Shown here: piece by piece, positions 7,911 through 16,077 of the stretch
Numbering within the stretch: the first letter of the stretch is position 1
Layout: each line of letters opens with the position of its first letter
Origin: Ruminococcus sp. AF41-9
GTDB taxonomy: Bacteria > Bacillota > Clostridia > Lachnospirales > Lachnospiraceae
Assembly: GCF_003477525.1 (NCBI RefSeq)
Contig: NZ_QUDO01000035.1
Location: 1-41,495 of the forward strand
Reading direction: 5' to 3'
DNA: 41,495 bases
The notes under the pieces: generated by a model
What the model was told of the DNA's origin: nothing
Seen by the model: only the letters and a program-made list of their open reading frames with translations
Database searches by the model: none
Program-made: the position numbers and the translations under genes

Positions 7911-8566
7911 TTACAGGGTTACCTCTTCTTCTGTGCAGAGCAGAGCACTTTTGGCAAGCTGATCTGCTTCTTCGTTATAGTGGTTTCCTGTATGGGCAGC
8001 TACTTTGCAGAACGAAATCTGAATATTTTTTCCGGCTTCCTGCATATGAGCTGCGTATTTGCTGGTGAGTGGTGTTTTGGCTCTCCATGCGCCTGTCACC
8101 CATTTTTCCACGCCTTCATAATCGTAACGGATTTCTACTGCGGGATAGCCGTTTTCCTGTGCCCATTTCACAGCATTCATAGCTCCGAGCATCTCTCCTG
8201 CCACGTTTCGGATGGCGGTTCCTGTCGGATTGCTTCCACTGCCGGATTTCCGGATTTCCCGGCCGTCCGGTGTGAGGATCACACAACCGAAGGCATATCT
8301 GTTAATACTTTTTTCGAAGCTTCCATCCACATAGGCAATGACCATATTTTCAGGCACTTCGACGATTCCTGCTGCTTCTTTTTCTTTGTCCGTGGATACT
8401 GTCCGGACAGTTTTCATCTGAAGAAATGCCATTGCTTCTGCTTTGTCCGTAAAACTTTTAAACTCTGCGCCTGAATATCCGGCTGTTGCTTTCTGGCACT
8501 CTGCCAGGTGCTGAATACTCCCGTTTTGTGACCTTTCCTAACTGCATAAATTTTCTTTTTTGCCAT
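7911..8566 (-). CDS. rnhA: Ribonuclease HI with N-terminal viroplasmin domain, frameshifted between domains
   Basis: RNase HI cleaves RNA in RNA-DNA hybrids. The intact part (from 8432) has the full catalytic set: YVDGS (first Asp), GEMLGAM (Glu), YDYEGVEKW (Asp) and AAHTGNHYNEEAD (His and last Asp). Upstream, 8566 to about 8500 encodes MAKKKIYAVRKGHKTGVFSTW, the start of the caulimovirus viroplasmin domain that often precedes RNase HI in Firmicutes. The frames join if one G is added in CTGGCAGAGTGCC (about 8498-8505), giving TWQECQKATAGYSGAEF and running into the RNase part. The corrected protein is ~218 aa. The viroplasmin domain aids hybrid binding. As written, only the catalytic domain could be made, from ATG 8432. 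Consensus error is likely. Confidence 0.87.
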
Positions 8567-8788
8567 GTATATCGTATATTCCTTTCTTTCCTTTTACTTC
8601 ATAATCGGTGCCAACATTATAACATTTTCTATAAATAAAAAAACACCCTGTTTTTATAAAATAATTGCTTGCAAATACATGTTAAAGTGACTACAATAGA
8701 ATTATCAATAAACAGCAGCAGTGCCAGACAATAATACCGTATTTGATGGAAAATGCTGCAAAAAATTTCAAAAAAGGAGAATCCCGGT

Positions 8789-9496
8789 ATGAAAAAACAT
8801 TTCAGACAAATTTTTGCAACTGTGCTTGTACTGACTATGGTATTGTTGTGCTCTTTCAGTGTGCAGGCGGAAACCATTACCAAAAAAGATCAGATAATCA
8901 CTCTGTATTCTTCAGCATCTCAGTGCTATAATGCTGGCAGAAGAGCCTATGCTCCATCCAACGAAACTTCTATAAATACAGATATTTACATGAATTGGGG
9001 AGTAACATCCTTTAAATCCTCTAATCCTTCTGTAGTAAAACTTGCATCCAGAAAATGTTACCCTTTATATCAGGCAAATCCTGAATCATACATGTCACGT
9101 GTTATGATACCCAAAAAAGCAGGAACTACTGTTATTTCCTATAAAGCCAGAAACAACACTTATAAGCAGAAGGTCACTGTAAAAAAATATGTAAATCCAT
9201 TATCTACTCTTAAAATCGGTTCTCTGAACCTTACTTCTAAGTTTAACAAAAATGCAAGTTATACATTAAGCTATGATAAATATAAAAATAAAAACCTAAA
9301 ATTACAGGTGAAAGCAAAGAATGGATGGAGTATCAGCGGCAATCGTTATATCACCAGCCCTAAAATTATAGACAGGGGAACTTTTGTAGAGAGTGGTAAA
9401 ACTTTCAAAGTAACCAAAAGAAATGCATCTCTGAGTATTTATGCATATAATGACAAAACCGGTCAGTTTGAAGAATGCCTGATCCTTTTTAAATAA
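8789..9496 (+). CDS. Secreted protein of unknown function, possibly Ig-like
   Basis: The product (~235 aa from ATG 8789) has a clear signal peptide (KKHFRQIFATVLVLTMVLL, then SFSVQA-E), giving a mature protein of ~210 residues. AAAAGGAG lies before ATG 8789, so I prefer it to an earlier in-frame start at 8753. The mature N-terminal half has WGVTSFKSSNPSVVKLASRK followed by KKAGTTVISYKARNNTYKQKVTVKK, reminiscent of a bacterial Ig-like (Big_2) fold. The C-terminal half is Lys/Tyr-rich with no family I recognise. It is a single gene with its own terminator. A surface or extracellular binding role is plausible but unproven. Confidence 0.75.
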   Translation: MKKHFRQIFATVLVLTMVLLCSFSVQAETITKKDQIITLYSSASQCYNAGRRAYAPSNETSINTDIYMNWGVTSFKSSNPSVVKLASRKCYPLYQANPESYMSRVMIPKKAGTTVISYKARNNTYKQKVTVKKYVNPLSTLKIGSLNLTSKFNKNASYTLSYDKYKNKNLKLQVKAKNGWSISGNRYITSPKIIDRGTFVESGKTFKVTKRNASLSIYAYNDKTGQFEECLILFK

Positions 9497-9520
9497 AAAT
9501 CTGAATTGTCAGAGTTGAGT

Positions 9521-9567
9521 AAGAAAGGCGTAAATCCGAACATTGGATTTACGCCTTTCTTGTTTTA
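9521..9567. terminator. Strong terminator with 17-bp perfect stem
   Basis: AAGAAAGGCGTAAATCC (9521-9537) pairs perfectly with the segment at 9545-9561, then GTTTTAT follows. It lies between the secreted-protein gene and the convergent ilvN end, so it can serve both. Confidence 0.85.
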
Positions 9568-9616
9568 TATTTATATACATGAAGCCTCTTCTGTATGTCA
9601 GAAAACTTTCCGTTTT

Positions 9617-10126
9617 TTAGCGTTCCATCATGCTGATGGATTCAATTCCCACGCTTCCACCGCGAACCACTTCGATTCTGTGGAATTCTTCTTTGATCAG
9701 TTTTACAACTGCATCGTTCTTGGTTGCTGTCTGAACAAATTCAAGAAGCAGGCTGTCTTTGCCGTAGTCGATGACTTTGGCTTTGAAAGTTTCTGCGATC
9801 TGGAAGAGTTCTACTTTATCTTCTTTGGAGCAGTTAAATACTTTGATGTAAAGGATTTCTTTCATGCGGACAAAGACATCTGTAAAGTCAATGACTTTGA
9901 TGACTTCGATCATGCGGTTTAACTGTTTCTTGATCTGCTCGAATGTTTCATCATCGCTGACTGTAGCGATGGTCATTCGGGATACGGTCGGGTCTTCTGT
10001 GGTTCCTACTGTGAGGCTGTCAAGGTTGTAGCTTTTTCCGGAAAAAAGTCCGGAGATTTTTGACAGAACACCTACCTGGTTCTCAACATAGAGAGAAATC
10101 CATCTTTTTTTCATTCCTTTATCCAT
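9617..10126 (-). CDS. ilvN: Acetolactate synthase small (regulatory) subunit
   Basis: This is the regulatory subunit of acetohydroxyacid synthase. It binds valine through its N-terminal ACT domain and activates the large subunit. The 169-aa length is standard. ACT residues ~7-80 show ISLYVENQVGVLSKISGLFSG and NLDSLTVGTTEDPTVSRMTI, both diagnostic. The C-terminal domain contains REILYIKVF-type strands. AGGAGG lies 9 nt before ATG 10126. It follows ilvB by 67 bp on the same strand and shares the T-box leader. Confidence 0.95.
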   Translation of the reverse strand: MDKGMKKRWISLYVENQVGVLSKISGLFSGKSYNLDSLTVGTTEDPTVSRMTIATVSDDETFEQIKKQLNRMIEVIKVIDFTDVFVRMKEILYIKVFNCSKEDKVELFQIAETFKAKVIDYGKDSLLLEFVQTATKNDAVVKLIKEEFHRIEVVRGGSVGIESISMMER

Positions 10127-10193
10127 AATGAGTTTCCTCCTGATTATTACTTATTTTTTGTTTCTCAATGAATTTCATTTAATCAAAGCTGAT

Positions 10194-11912
10194 TTAGCAG
10201 TCCATGATCATATCTTCCAGAGTTCCGCCTGGTTTGATCATCGGATAAACCATTTCTTCCGGGTCAATGATAAATTCAATTACTGTAGGTGCTTTTGTAT
10301 TTTTCTTTGCTTCTTCGAAAGCTGCTGCGATTTCTTCTTTTTTTGTAACACGGATGCCTTTGGCTCTGTAGCTTTCTGCAAGTTTGATAAAGTCCGGTGT
10401 GTACTGTGGGTATTCCATACCTTCTGTACGACGGGAAAGTGCTCCGGCGCGCAGGTTTGTCATGGCGTAGCGTTTGCCATAGAAAAGTTTCTGCCACTGG
10501 CGTACCATTCCAAGGTATTCGTTGTTAAAGATGCAGAGGATGACCGGAAGTTCTTCGAGTACTGCAGTTGCAAGTTCCTGAATGTTCATCTGGACACCGC
10601 CGTCACCGGAGATTACGATTACCGGTCTGTCCGGATTTCCGATCTTGGCGCCGATGCCGCCCGGAAGTCCATATCCCATGGTTCCGAGACCGCCGGACAT
10701 GATCATCTGCTTGCCTTCCGTGACTTCTGCATACTGGGAAACGAGCATCTGGTGCTGTCCTACGTCTGTGACGATGATGCTGTTTTCAAATTGTTCGTTG
10801 ATTTCTTTTAAGATGTCCATTGGGCTTAATACATCGTTCGGACGCATTTTAAGTGGATGTTCCTGTTTCCATTCCTGAATCTGAGACAGCCATTTAGAGG
10901 TTGCACATGGCTGAACATATTCGTTCATCTTTGTGATTGCTTCTTTTGCATCTGCAACGATTGGGATGTCTACCTGGATGTTTCGGGAGATGGATGCTGT
11001 ATCAATGTCAATGTGGACAATCTGTGCATGTGGTGCAAACTCATGGAGTTTTCCGGTAATTCTGTCATTGAATCGGGTTCCGATGGAAAAGAGGACATCG
11101 CAGTTGCTGACTGCCATGTTTGCAGCATAGGCACCGTGCATACCGAGATTTCCGATGAAAAGCGGGTGGTCGGTCGGGATGGAACCTTTTCCCATTACAG
11201 TAGTGACTACCGGGACGTTTGTTTTTTCTACTACCTCACGGAAGATTTCGTAGGCACGGGAGATTACGACTCCGCCGCCGGCGAGGAATAACGGGCGTTT
11301 GGCTTTATGTAAGAGTTTCAGGGCACGTTTGAGCTGTCCGATGTGGACATCTGTGTTTGGTTTGTAGCCGCGGATGTTGACATTCTTTGGATATTCTGCA
11401 CTGCCAAGTTCTGCCATGACGTCTTTCGGGAGGTCGATGAGGACTGGTCCCGGGCGGCCGGTGCGGGCGATGTAGAAGGCTTCTTTGATGATGCGGCCAA
11501 GGTCTTCCCGTCTGCGGACAGTTACGCCATATTTGGTGATGCTGCGGGTGATTCCTACGATGTCTACTTCCTGGAATGCGTCGTTTCCGATGAGATGGCG
11601 GGCTACCTGGCCTGTGAAGCATACGAGTGGAACGCTGTCGTAGTTGGCGGTTGCGAGACCGGTTACAAGGTTGGTTGCTCCAGGACCGCTGGTTACGAGG
11701 CATACGCCGACTTTGCCGGTGGTTCTTGCGTAGGCGTCGGCTTCGTGGACGAGGGCCTGTTCGTGACGTGGGAGGATGATTTTTACATCGTCCTGTTTGT
11801 AGAGTTCGTCACTGATGTCAATGGTACAGGCTCCCGGATAGCCGAAAAGGTATTCTACGCCTTCTTCTTTTAATGCTTTTACTAAGAGTTTGTTGCCGGA
11901 TATTTGTTTCAT
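10194..11912 (-). CDS. ilvB: Acetolactate synthase large (catalytic) subunit
   Basis: This thiamine-diphosphate enzyme condenses pyruvate with pyruvate or 2-oxobutyrate, the first common step to valine, leucine and isoleucine. From ATG 11912 it has ~572 aa, standard for the family. The N-terminal ThDP-binding Pyr domain has the catalytic Glu region LPRHEQALVHEADAYAR and VTSGPGATNLVTG. The central FAD-type domain is present. The C-terminal PP domain has the GDGGVQMNIQELATA Mg/ThDP motif followed by NNEYLGMVRQWQ. GGAGG lies 10 nt before ATG 11912; the open frame reaches 12011 but lacks another credible start. It heads ilvB-ilvN, controlled by the upstream T-box. Confidence 0.96.
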   Translation of the reverse strand: MKQISGNKLLVKALKEEGVEYLFGYPGACTIDISDELYKQDDVKIILPRHEQALVHEADAYARTTGKVGVCLVTSGPGATNLVTGLATANYDSVPLVCFTGQVARHLIGNDAFQEVDIVGITRSITKYGVTVRRREDLGRIIKEAFYIARTGRPGPVLIDLPKDVMAELGSAEYPKNVNIRGYKPNTDVHIGQLKRALKLLHKAKRPLFLAGGGVVISRAYEIFREVVEKTNVPVVTTVMGKGSIPTDHPLFIGNLGMHGAYAANMAVSNCDVLFSIGTRFNDRITGKLHEFAPHAQIVHIDIDTASISRNIQVDIPIVADAKEAITKMNEYVQPCATSKWLSQIQEWKQEHPLKMRPNDVLSPMDILKEINEQFENSIIVTDVGQHQMLVSQYAEVTEGKQMIMSGGLGTMGYGLPGGIGAKIGNPDRPVIVISGDGGVQMNIQELATAVLEELPVILCIFNNEYLGMVRQWQKLFYGKRYAMTNLRAGALSRRTEGMEYPQYTPDFIKLAESYRAKGIRVTKKEEIAAAFEEAKKNTKAPTVIEFIIDPEEMVYPMIKPGGTLEDMIMDC

Positions 11913-12008
11913 ATGTGAAAACCTCCTTTTTTTGCTTGGAATGGTGCGAATGTGGATATGGATAGATACGGACGCTCGGGAATTTGTCTGTTTTTGCGTG
12001 CGGAAAAA

Positions 12009-12300
12009 CAAAAACGCCCCGGGCTGTATGCCCAGGGCGAAAATATTTTCCGCGGTACCACCTGTTTTCAGAGATTGTATCTCTGCACTCTGTCAGTACT
12101 GAATATACTGTGTTCCTGTAACGTGGAACTGACGTTGAAGCCTACTGAGTATACAATTATAAAAGATACTGTTGGGTTCACTGCTCGAGGGCTACTTCTA
12201 CAATCCGTTCATGAAAGCTTTCAGCGACCGCTTTCTCTCTGGGAATCACGGGATTGTGTACTCCTCCCTGTCGTTGCATTTCGTATGATTGTTTAATTGT
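12009..12300 (-). promoter_or_regulatory. T-box riboswitch of the ilvBN operon
   Basis: On the minus strand the conserved T-box bulge AGGTGGTACCGCGG is at 12050-12063. It is followed by a terminator, CGCCCTGGGC-ATACA-GCCCGGGGCG and TTTTTG (12040 down to 12009). Stem I includes CAGAGAG and a helix ACAATCC/GGATTGT. T-boxes read uncharged tRNA through a specifier codon. The likely specifier region is GAAGTAGCCCTCGAGC near 12183-12198: GTA (Val, 12193-12195) fits the pathway, but spacing from GAA is one base short of the usual GAA-N-specifier layout I recall. Specifier identity is therefore tentative. Confidence 0.9.
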
Positions 12301-12347
12301 TAATCAGTTAATCGTCATTGATCATTGATTATCGCTTATTGGTAATT

Positions 12348-12377
12348 ATTATACAGTTGGAAATATGAAATTGTCAA
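12348..12377 (-). promoter_or_regulatory. Promoter of the T-box/ilvBN transcript
   Basis: On the minus strand TTGACA (12377-12372) and TATAAT (12353-12348) are perfect consensus boxes with an 18-bp spacer. The start should be near 12341, just upstream of the T-box. Confidence 0.8.
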
Positions 12378-12417
12378 GTGTTACTGTGTGTGGAGTGAAC
12401 AGCAATCATCAGGTTTG

Positions 12418-14010
12418 TTATCCGAGGATTTTGTTTAAATCTTCTTCTGGTGTGGTAACGGCTGCAATGTTGAAGTTTTCTGCCAGGTAATTCAGGACAT
12501 TCGGGGAGATGAATGCTGGCAGGGTCGGGCCTAAGCGGATGTTTTTGATTCCCAGATGGAGCAGGGTCAGGAGAATGCAGACTGCTTTCTGTTCGTACCA
12601 GGAGAGGATCATGCTCAGTGGGAGTTCGTTTACGCTGCAGTTGAAGGCTTCGGCAAGTGCAACAGCTACTTTGATGGCGCTGTAGGCATCGTTGCACTGG
12701 CCCATGTCCATGATTCTCGGGAGTCCGCCGATGGTTCCGAGGTTGAGGTCGTTAAATCGGTATTTTCCACAGGCGAGGGTGAGGATGATGGTGTCATCCG
12801 GGGTCTGTTTTACGAAATCTGTATAGTAGTTTCGTCCTTTGCGTGTGCCATCGCAGCCACCTACCAGGAAGAAGTGGCGGATGTCTCCGGACTTGACTGC
12901 CTCAATTACTTTGTCTGCGACGCTGAGGACAGTTCCGTGTGCAAAACCTGTCATTACTTCTGTTCCGCCGTTGATTCCGGTGAACCGGGTGTCTTCTGCG
13001 TATCCGCCTAAAGCAAGTGCTTTTTCGATTACCGGAGTGAAATCTTTTTCGTCATCAATATGAACGGTTTCCGGGAAGGATACCATTTCTGTTGTAAATA
13101 CTCTGTCTGCGTAGCTGGCTTTTGGCGGCATGAGACAGTTGGTTGTGTAGAGGATTGGGGCAGGAATATTGTCAAATTCTTTCTGCTGGTTCTGCCATGC
13201 TGTTCCGAAGTTTCCTTTGAGATGGGAGAATTTTTTCAGCTCCGGATAAGCGTGTGCCGGAAGCATTTCACCGTGTGTATAGATGTTGATGCCTTTTCCT
13301 TCTGTCTGCTGAAGAAGGAGTTTCAGGTCGTAGAGGTCGTGTCCGGTTACAACAATGAATGGGCCTTTTTCTACTTTCAGAGGTACTGTGGTCGGAGTCG
13401 GAGTGCCGAAGGTTTCTGTGTTTGCCTGGTCAAGGAGTGCCATGCAGGTTAAGTTGACTTCTCCAACTTCCATGACAACCGGAAGTAATTCTTCCATTCC
13501 CCAGTCTTCTGCGAGTACGGCTAATGCTTTATAGAAGAAATTATTTACTTTCTGATCTGTGTAGCCGAGTACCATGGCATGGTATGCGTAGGCTGCCATT
13601 CCTCTGATTCCGAAAAGGATCAGGGATTTCAGAGAGCGGATATCTTCGTCTGCTTCCCAGATTCTGTTCATATCGTAATCGTCTGTGTTTCCGCATCTGG
13701 AAGCACAGGCTGCGCAGTCCGGTACAATTTTGTTTTTCTCTGTATAAATGGTGTTGATCATTTTACGGATGGAATTGTCATCAAAGGCTACGTTGGTGAC
13801 TGTGGTAAAAAGTCCCTCAATTATGATTCTGTCTGTGGTTTCTTTTTTTTCGTTGTTCGCACAGGCGCGGGCGAGTCCGATCAGGGCTCCTGTCAGTTCG
13901 TCCTGAAGTCCTGCGGTATCCGCGGTTTTTCCGCATACTCCCGCTTTTCCTGTACATCCGCTGCATCCTGCAGTCTGTTCACACTGAAAACAAAACATCT
14001 GTTTTTCCAT
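12418..14010 (-). CDS. hcp: Hydroxylamine reductase (hybrid-cluster protein)
   Basis: Hcp carries a [4Fe-4S] or [2Fe-2S] cluster and an unusual Fe-S-O hybrid cluster. It reduces NO or hydroxylamine and is a standard nitrosative-stress enzyme of anaerobes. The 530-aa length fits the shorter class. The N-terminal cysteines are in CFQCEQTAGCSGC and AGVCG. Later motifs include THGEMLPAHAYP, GNFGTAWQNQ, LYTTNCLMPP, VGGCDGTRKGRNYY and LACGKYRFN, which carry hybrid-cluster ligands. AAAGGAG precedes the start. The ferredoxin-like gene ends 144 bp upstream on the same strand and is the likely electron donor. The downstream gap to the ilv promoter is short, with no clear terminator. Confidence 0.96.
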   Translation of the reverse strand: MEKQMFCFQCEQTAGCSGCTGKAGVCGKTADTAGLQDELTGALIGLARACANNEKKETTDRIIIEGLFTTVTNVAFDDNSIRKMINTIYTEKNKIVPDCAACASRCGNTDDYDMNRIWEADEDIRSLKSLILFGIRGMAAYAYHAMVLGYTDQKVNNFFYKALAVLAEDWGMEELLPVVMEVGEVNLTCMALLDQANTETFGTPTPTTVPLKVEKGPFIVVTGHDLYDLKLLLQQTEGKGINIYTHGEMLPAHAYPELKKFSHLKGNFGTAWQNQQKEFDNIPAPILYTTNCLMPPKASYADRVFTTEMVSFPETVHIDDEKDFTPVIEKALALGGYAEDTRFTGINGGTEVMTGFAHGTVLSVADKVIEAVKSGDIRHFFLVGGCDGTRKGRNYYTDFVKQTPDDTIILTLACGKYRFNDLNLGTIGGLPRIMDMGQCNDAYSAIKVAVALAEAFNCSVNELPLSMILSWYEQKAVCILLTLLHLGIKNIRLGPTLPAFISPNVLNYLAENFNIAAVTTPEEDLNKILG

Positions 14011-14154
14011 TTGTTTTTTCTCCTTTATTTAATAGTTAGTGTAATAGTTAATGGTGTATTATCGTTTTACCAGAACGTTTTTATGGAATTTTCTTTATTT
14101 TTTATTTCTTTACCATTTATTTTTTGTCATTCATTTTATAGTTTTTGCAGATTT

Positions 14155-14922
14155 TTACATATCATTCAGGATATGTCCGTCTGTGGATATGATCTTAGTC
14201 TGCCATGGAATGAATTTTCCGCTGTTTTTCAGAGCTGTTTCTGCTGCTCTGGCAAGGCCGCCGCAGCATGGGACTTCCATTCGTACGATAGTTACGCTTT
14301 TAATGTCGTTCTGACGTATGATTTCTGTCAGTTTCTCGCTGTAGTCGCCTTCGTCCAGTTTCGGACATCCGATCAGGGTGATGCGGTTGCGGATAAATTC
14401 CTGATGAAAGTTTGCGCAGGCGTATGCAGTACAGTCAGCAGCAATGAGGAGATGCGCACCATTGAAATATGGTGCGTTGACTGGTACCAGTTTGATCTGT
14501 ACCGGCCATTGTCTCAGTTCTGATTCTGCGGGTATATCTGGCTGTGTTTGGGTTTGTTCTTTTTTCCGTGGTGATCGGAAAATCTTTTTTGCCATGCTTC
14601 CCGGACATCCTGTAAAATTTTTTTCAGGAGTGGAACTGGTTTGGGTATTGGCTTCTATATTGGTTTGTATACTGTTTTTGACTTTTGCTTTCATGTTTGT
14701 TTCTACTGCTGCCTCATCGAAGGCTGCCGCTTCCCTTTCAATAAAGGAAATAGCGTTTGTCGGACATACGGGCAGGCAGTTTCCAAGTCCGTCGCAATAG
14801 TCATCACGCAGCAGTTTTGCTTTTCCGTCTACGATGCCGATGGCTCCTTCCTGACAGGCTCCTGCGCATAAGCCGCATCCGTTGCAGCGTTCTTCATCAA
14901 TGTGTATGATTTTTCGGATCAT
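14155..14922 (-). CDS. Two-cluster ferredoxin-like Fe-S protein, Hcp partner
   Basis: This 255-aa protein opens with a bacterial ferredoxin domain. The first cluster motif is CNGCGLCAGAC (Cys 13, 16, 19, 23); the second is CDGLGNCLPVCP (Cys 43, 49, 53). A low-complexity linker (~65-135) follows, with an isolated FTGCPGSM. A C-terminal domain (~137-255) has HLLIAADCTAYACANFH, TLIGCPKLD and RMEVPCCGGLARAA, suggesting another metal or cluster site. Proteins of this architecture are commonly found beside hcp in clostridia and are presumed to feed it electrons. GGAGGGAAAAC lies before the ATG. Confidence 0.85.
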   Translation of the reverse strand: MIRKIIHIDEERCNGCGLCAGACQEGAIGIVDGKAKLLRDDYCDGLGNCLPVCPTNAISFIEREAAAFDEAAVETNMKAKVKNSIQTNIEANTQTSSTPEKNFTGCPGSMAKKIFRSPRKKEQTQTQPDIPAESELRQWPVQIKLVPVNAPYFNGAHLLIAADCTAYACANFHQEFIRNRITLIGCPKLDEGDYSEKLTEIIRQNDIKSVTIVRMEVPCCGGLARAAETALKNSGKFIPWQTKIISTDGHILNDM

Positions 14923-15039
14923 GTTTTCCCTCCTGAAAATAAAATAATTAACTTGTATTTTTATGAGACTGCTGTAAGCAGATTTTTATGTTTCGTTTGA
15001 TTACATTGCAAAGTATAGTGGATATTCAGAGATATGTAT

Positions 15040-15053
15040 GTTGTAAAAACAAC
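15040..15053. promoter_or_regulatory. Dyad GTTGTAAAAACAAC upstream of the ferredoxin-hcp genes
   Basis: The arms GTTGT and ACAAC flank AAAA about 120 bp before the ferredoxin-like start. The position suits a regulator of an hcp operon, such as a Crp/Fnr-type HcpR, but the match to any known site is unverified. Confidence 0.35.
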
Positions 15054-15143
15054 TTTTTTTTAATTTTTGAGGATTTTATTCAGAGATTGTTTTTGTCTGA
15101 TGATATTTTTTATGTTTTAATGAACTGGTAAAACAGAAGTGGT

Positions 15144-15236
15144 TATGATTCCCGGAATTGATTTGGATTTTGTGTAAAAAGAATCCCGGGAATCATATGG
15201 TTCCTTTGAGGATATATGATTTCCGGGATTTTTATG
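15144..15236. terminator. Bidirectional terminator with an alternative upstream pairing partner
   Basis: Segment B (15183-15198, ATCCCGGGAATCATAT) pairs with segment C (15214-15229, ATATGATTTCCGGGAT), followed by a T-run on the plus strand. On the minus strand the same hairpin is followed by TCTTTTTAC, so it terminates the gene ending at 15345. Segment A (15144-15155, TATGATTCCCGG) can pair with B instead. I see no gene in the rest of 14923-15344. Confidence 0.6.
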
Positions 15237-15344
15237 TTTACATTTGTAGATTCAGATTTTGATGTTTATGGCAGAAGATCTTTTAATTTCTGTACAAAGC
15301 TCTGGTCTTATCCATGGAACTGCAAGCTGCAAAACACTTTCTGT

Positions 15345-15731
15345 TTACATTTTTTCCTGTTGTTCTTTTTGTTCTCTTTCTTTTCTGACCTTTTCTCTCT
15401 GTCTGGTAAGGTCGTAATAATCATCTGTGAGAAATCCATGTTTCCTCATGGCATCGAACACCTGTTGCTGGGCAGGTGTCATTTTCATTCCTATGGAATT
15501 ATTATAGTCGGTCAGAACGCAGCCGGTTTTCTCGATCAGCCAGAACAAGGGGGAATCCTCTTCCGGGATCATTTTCCAGATTTCGTCCTCTGTCTGCGGC
15601 AGGAGTGCCATCATTCCATGAAGATGCCCTTTTGGGATCCGTATATAGTCTCCGTCCGGAAGAATCAGGCCATCTGAAAAGTTCTCATCTTTTTCTTTCA
15701 TTTCATTTAATAATTCTTCGGTTACTTTCAT
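15345..15731 (-). CDS. Hypothetical protein, charged, with predicted C-terminal helix
   Basis: I do not recognise this family. From ATG 15731 (GAGGGAGAA just upstream) it has ~128 aa; the open frame reaches 15794 without a better ribosome site. It has no signal peptide or membrane segment. The core contains GDYIRIPKGHLHGMMALLPQ and IEKTGCVLTDYNNSIGMKMT. The last ~35 residues are a strongly charged helix (LTRQREKVRKEREQKEQQEK) likely to form a coiled coil. It is flanked by terminators on both sides, so it is a monocistronic gene. Confidence 0.65.
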   Translation of the reverse strand: MKVTEELLNEMKEKDENFSDGLILPDGDYIRIPKGHLHGMMALLPQTEDEIWKMIPEEDSPLFWLIEKTGCVLTDYNNSIGMKMTPAQQQVFDAMRKHGFLTDDYYDLTRQREKVRKEREQKEQQEKM

Positions 15732-15898
15732 TTTCTTCTCCCTCGTTCTCATTTTCATTTTTCCTATTATACGCACAATAGCTGTTATGCGCAAGTAAAA
15801 AAGCCGTCTGAAACATTTTCAATGCCATTCTATAAGATGTAACACAAAATTATATTATTTTTTTTGAAATTTTACTTGAATAATATGAAAAATAATTG

Positions 15899-16025
15899 TA
15901 AACTATAGATGGATTATAACTGATCTAGCTAATTAAGACTATTTTTGAGGTTTCCTCAAAGAGTCTCAATTATACACACATTTTTCAAAAAAGCAGTTGT
16001 ACCGGATTGGTGCAACTGCTTTTTA
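15899..16025 (+). ncRNA. Candidate small RNA ending in a terminator (may be only the terminator)
   Basis: TTGAAT at 15876-15881 lies 17 bp before TAAACT at 15899-15904, a weak promoter candidate. Downstream is a nested hairpin at 15938-15967 (AGACT and TTTGAGG pairing with CCTCAAA and AGTCT). A terminator follows: AGCAGTTGTACC/GGTGCAACTGCT at ~15990-16020 with T5. No open frame is present. The distal hairpin also works on the minus strand but sits downstream of the SH3 gene ending at 16078, so it may simply be that gene's terminator. Confidence 0.4.
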
Positions 16026-16077
16026 TTATTGTTATAAATCCGGGGCAGTCATCTTTGCCCCGGTTTACTTTCATTTT

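Noticed and set aside
7797..8474. 225-aa plus-strand open frame
   Set aside because: It is antisense to RNase HI, whose catalytic motifs are intact on the minus strand.
10128..10811. 227-aa plus-strand open frame
   Set aside because: It is antisense to ilvB and rich in Phe and Cys, as expected of a shadow.
11343..11873. 176-aa plus-strand open frame
   Set aside because: It is antisense to ilvB, with no recognisable domain or ribosome site.
13579..14523. 314-aa plus-strand open frame
   Set aside because: It lies antisense to the hcp and ferredoxin genes, whose minus-strand products carry clear motifs; composition is Phe/Cys/Ser-rich and typical of a shadow frame.
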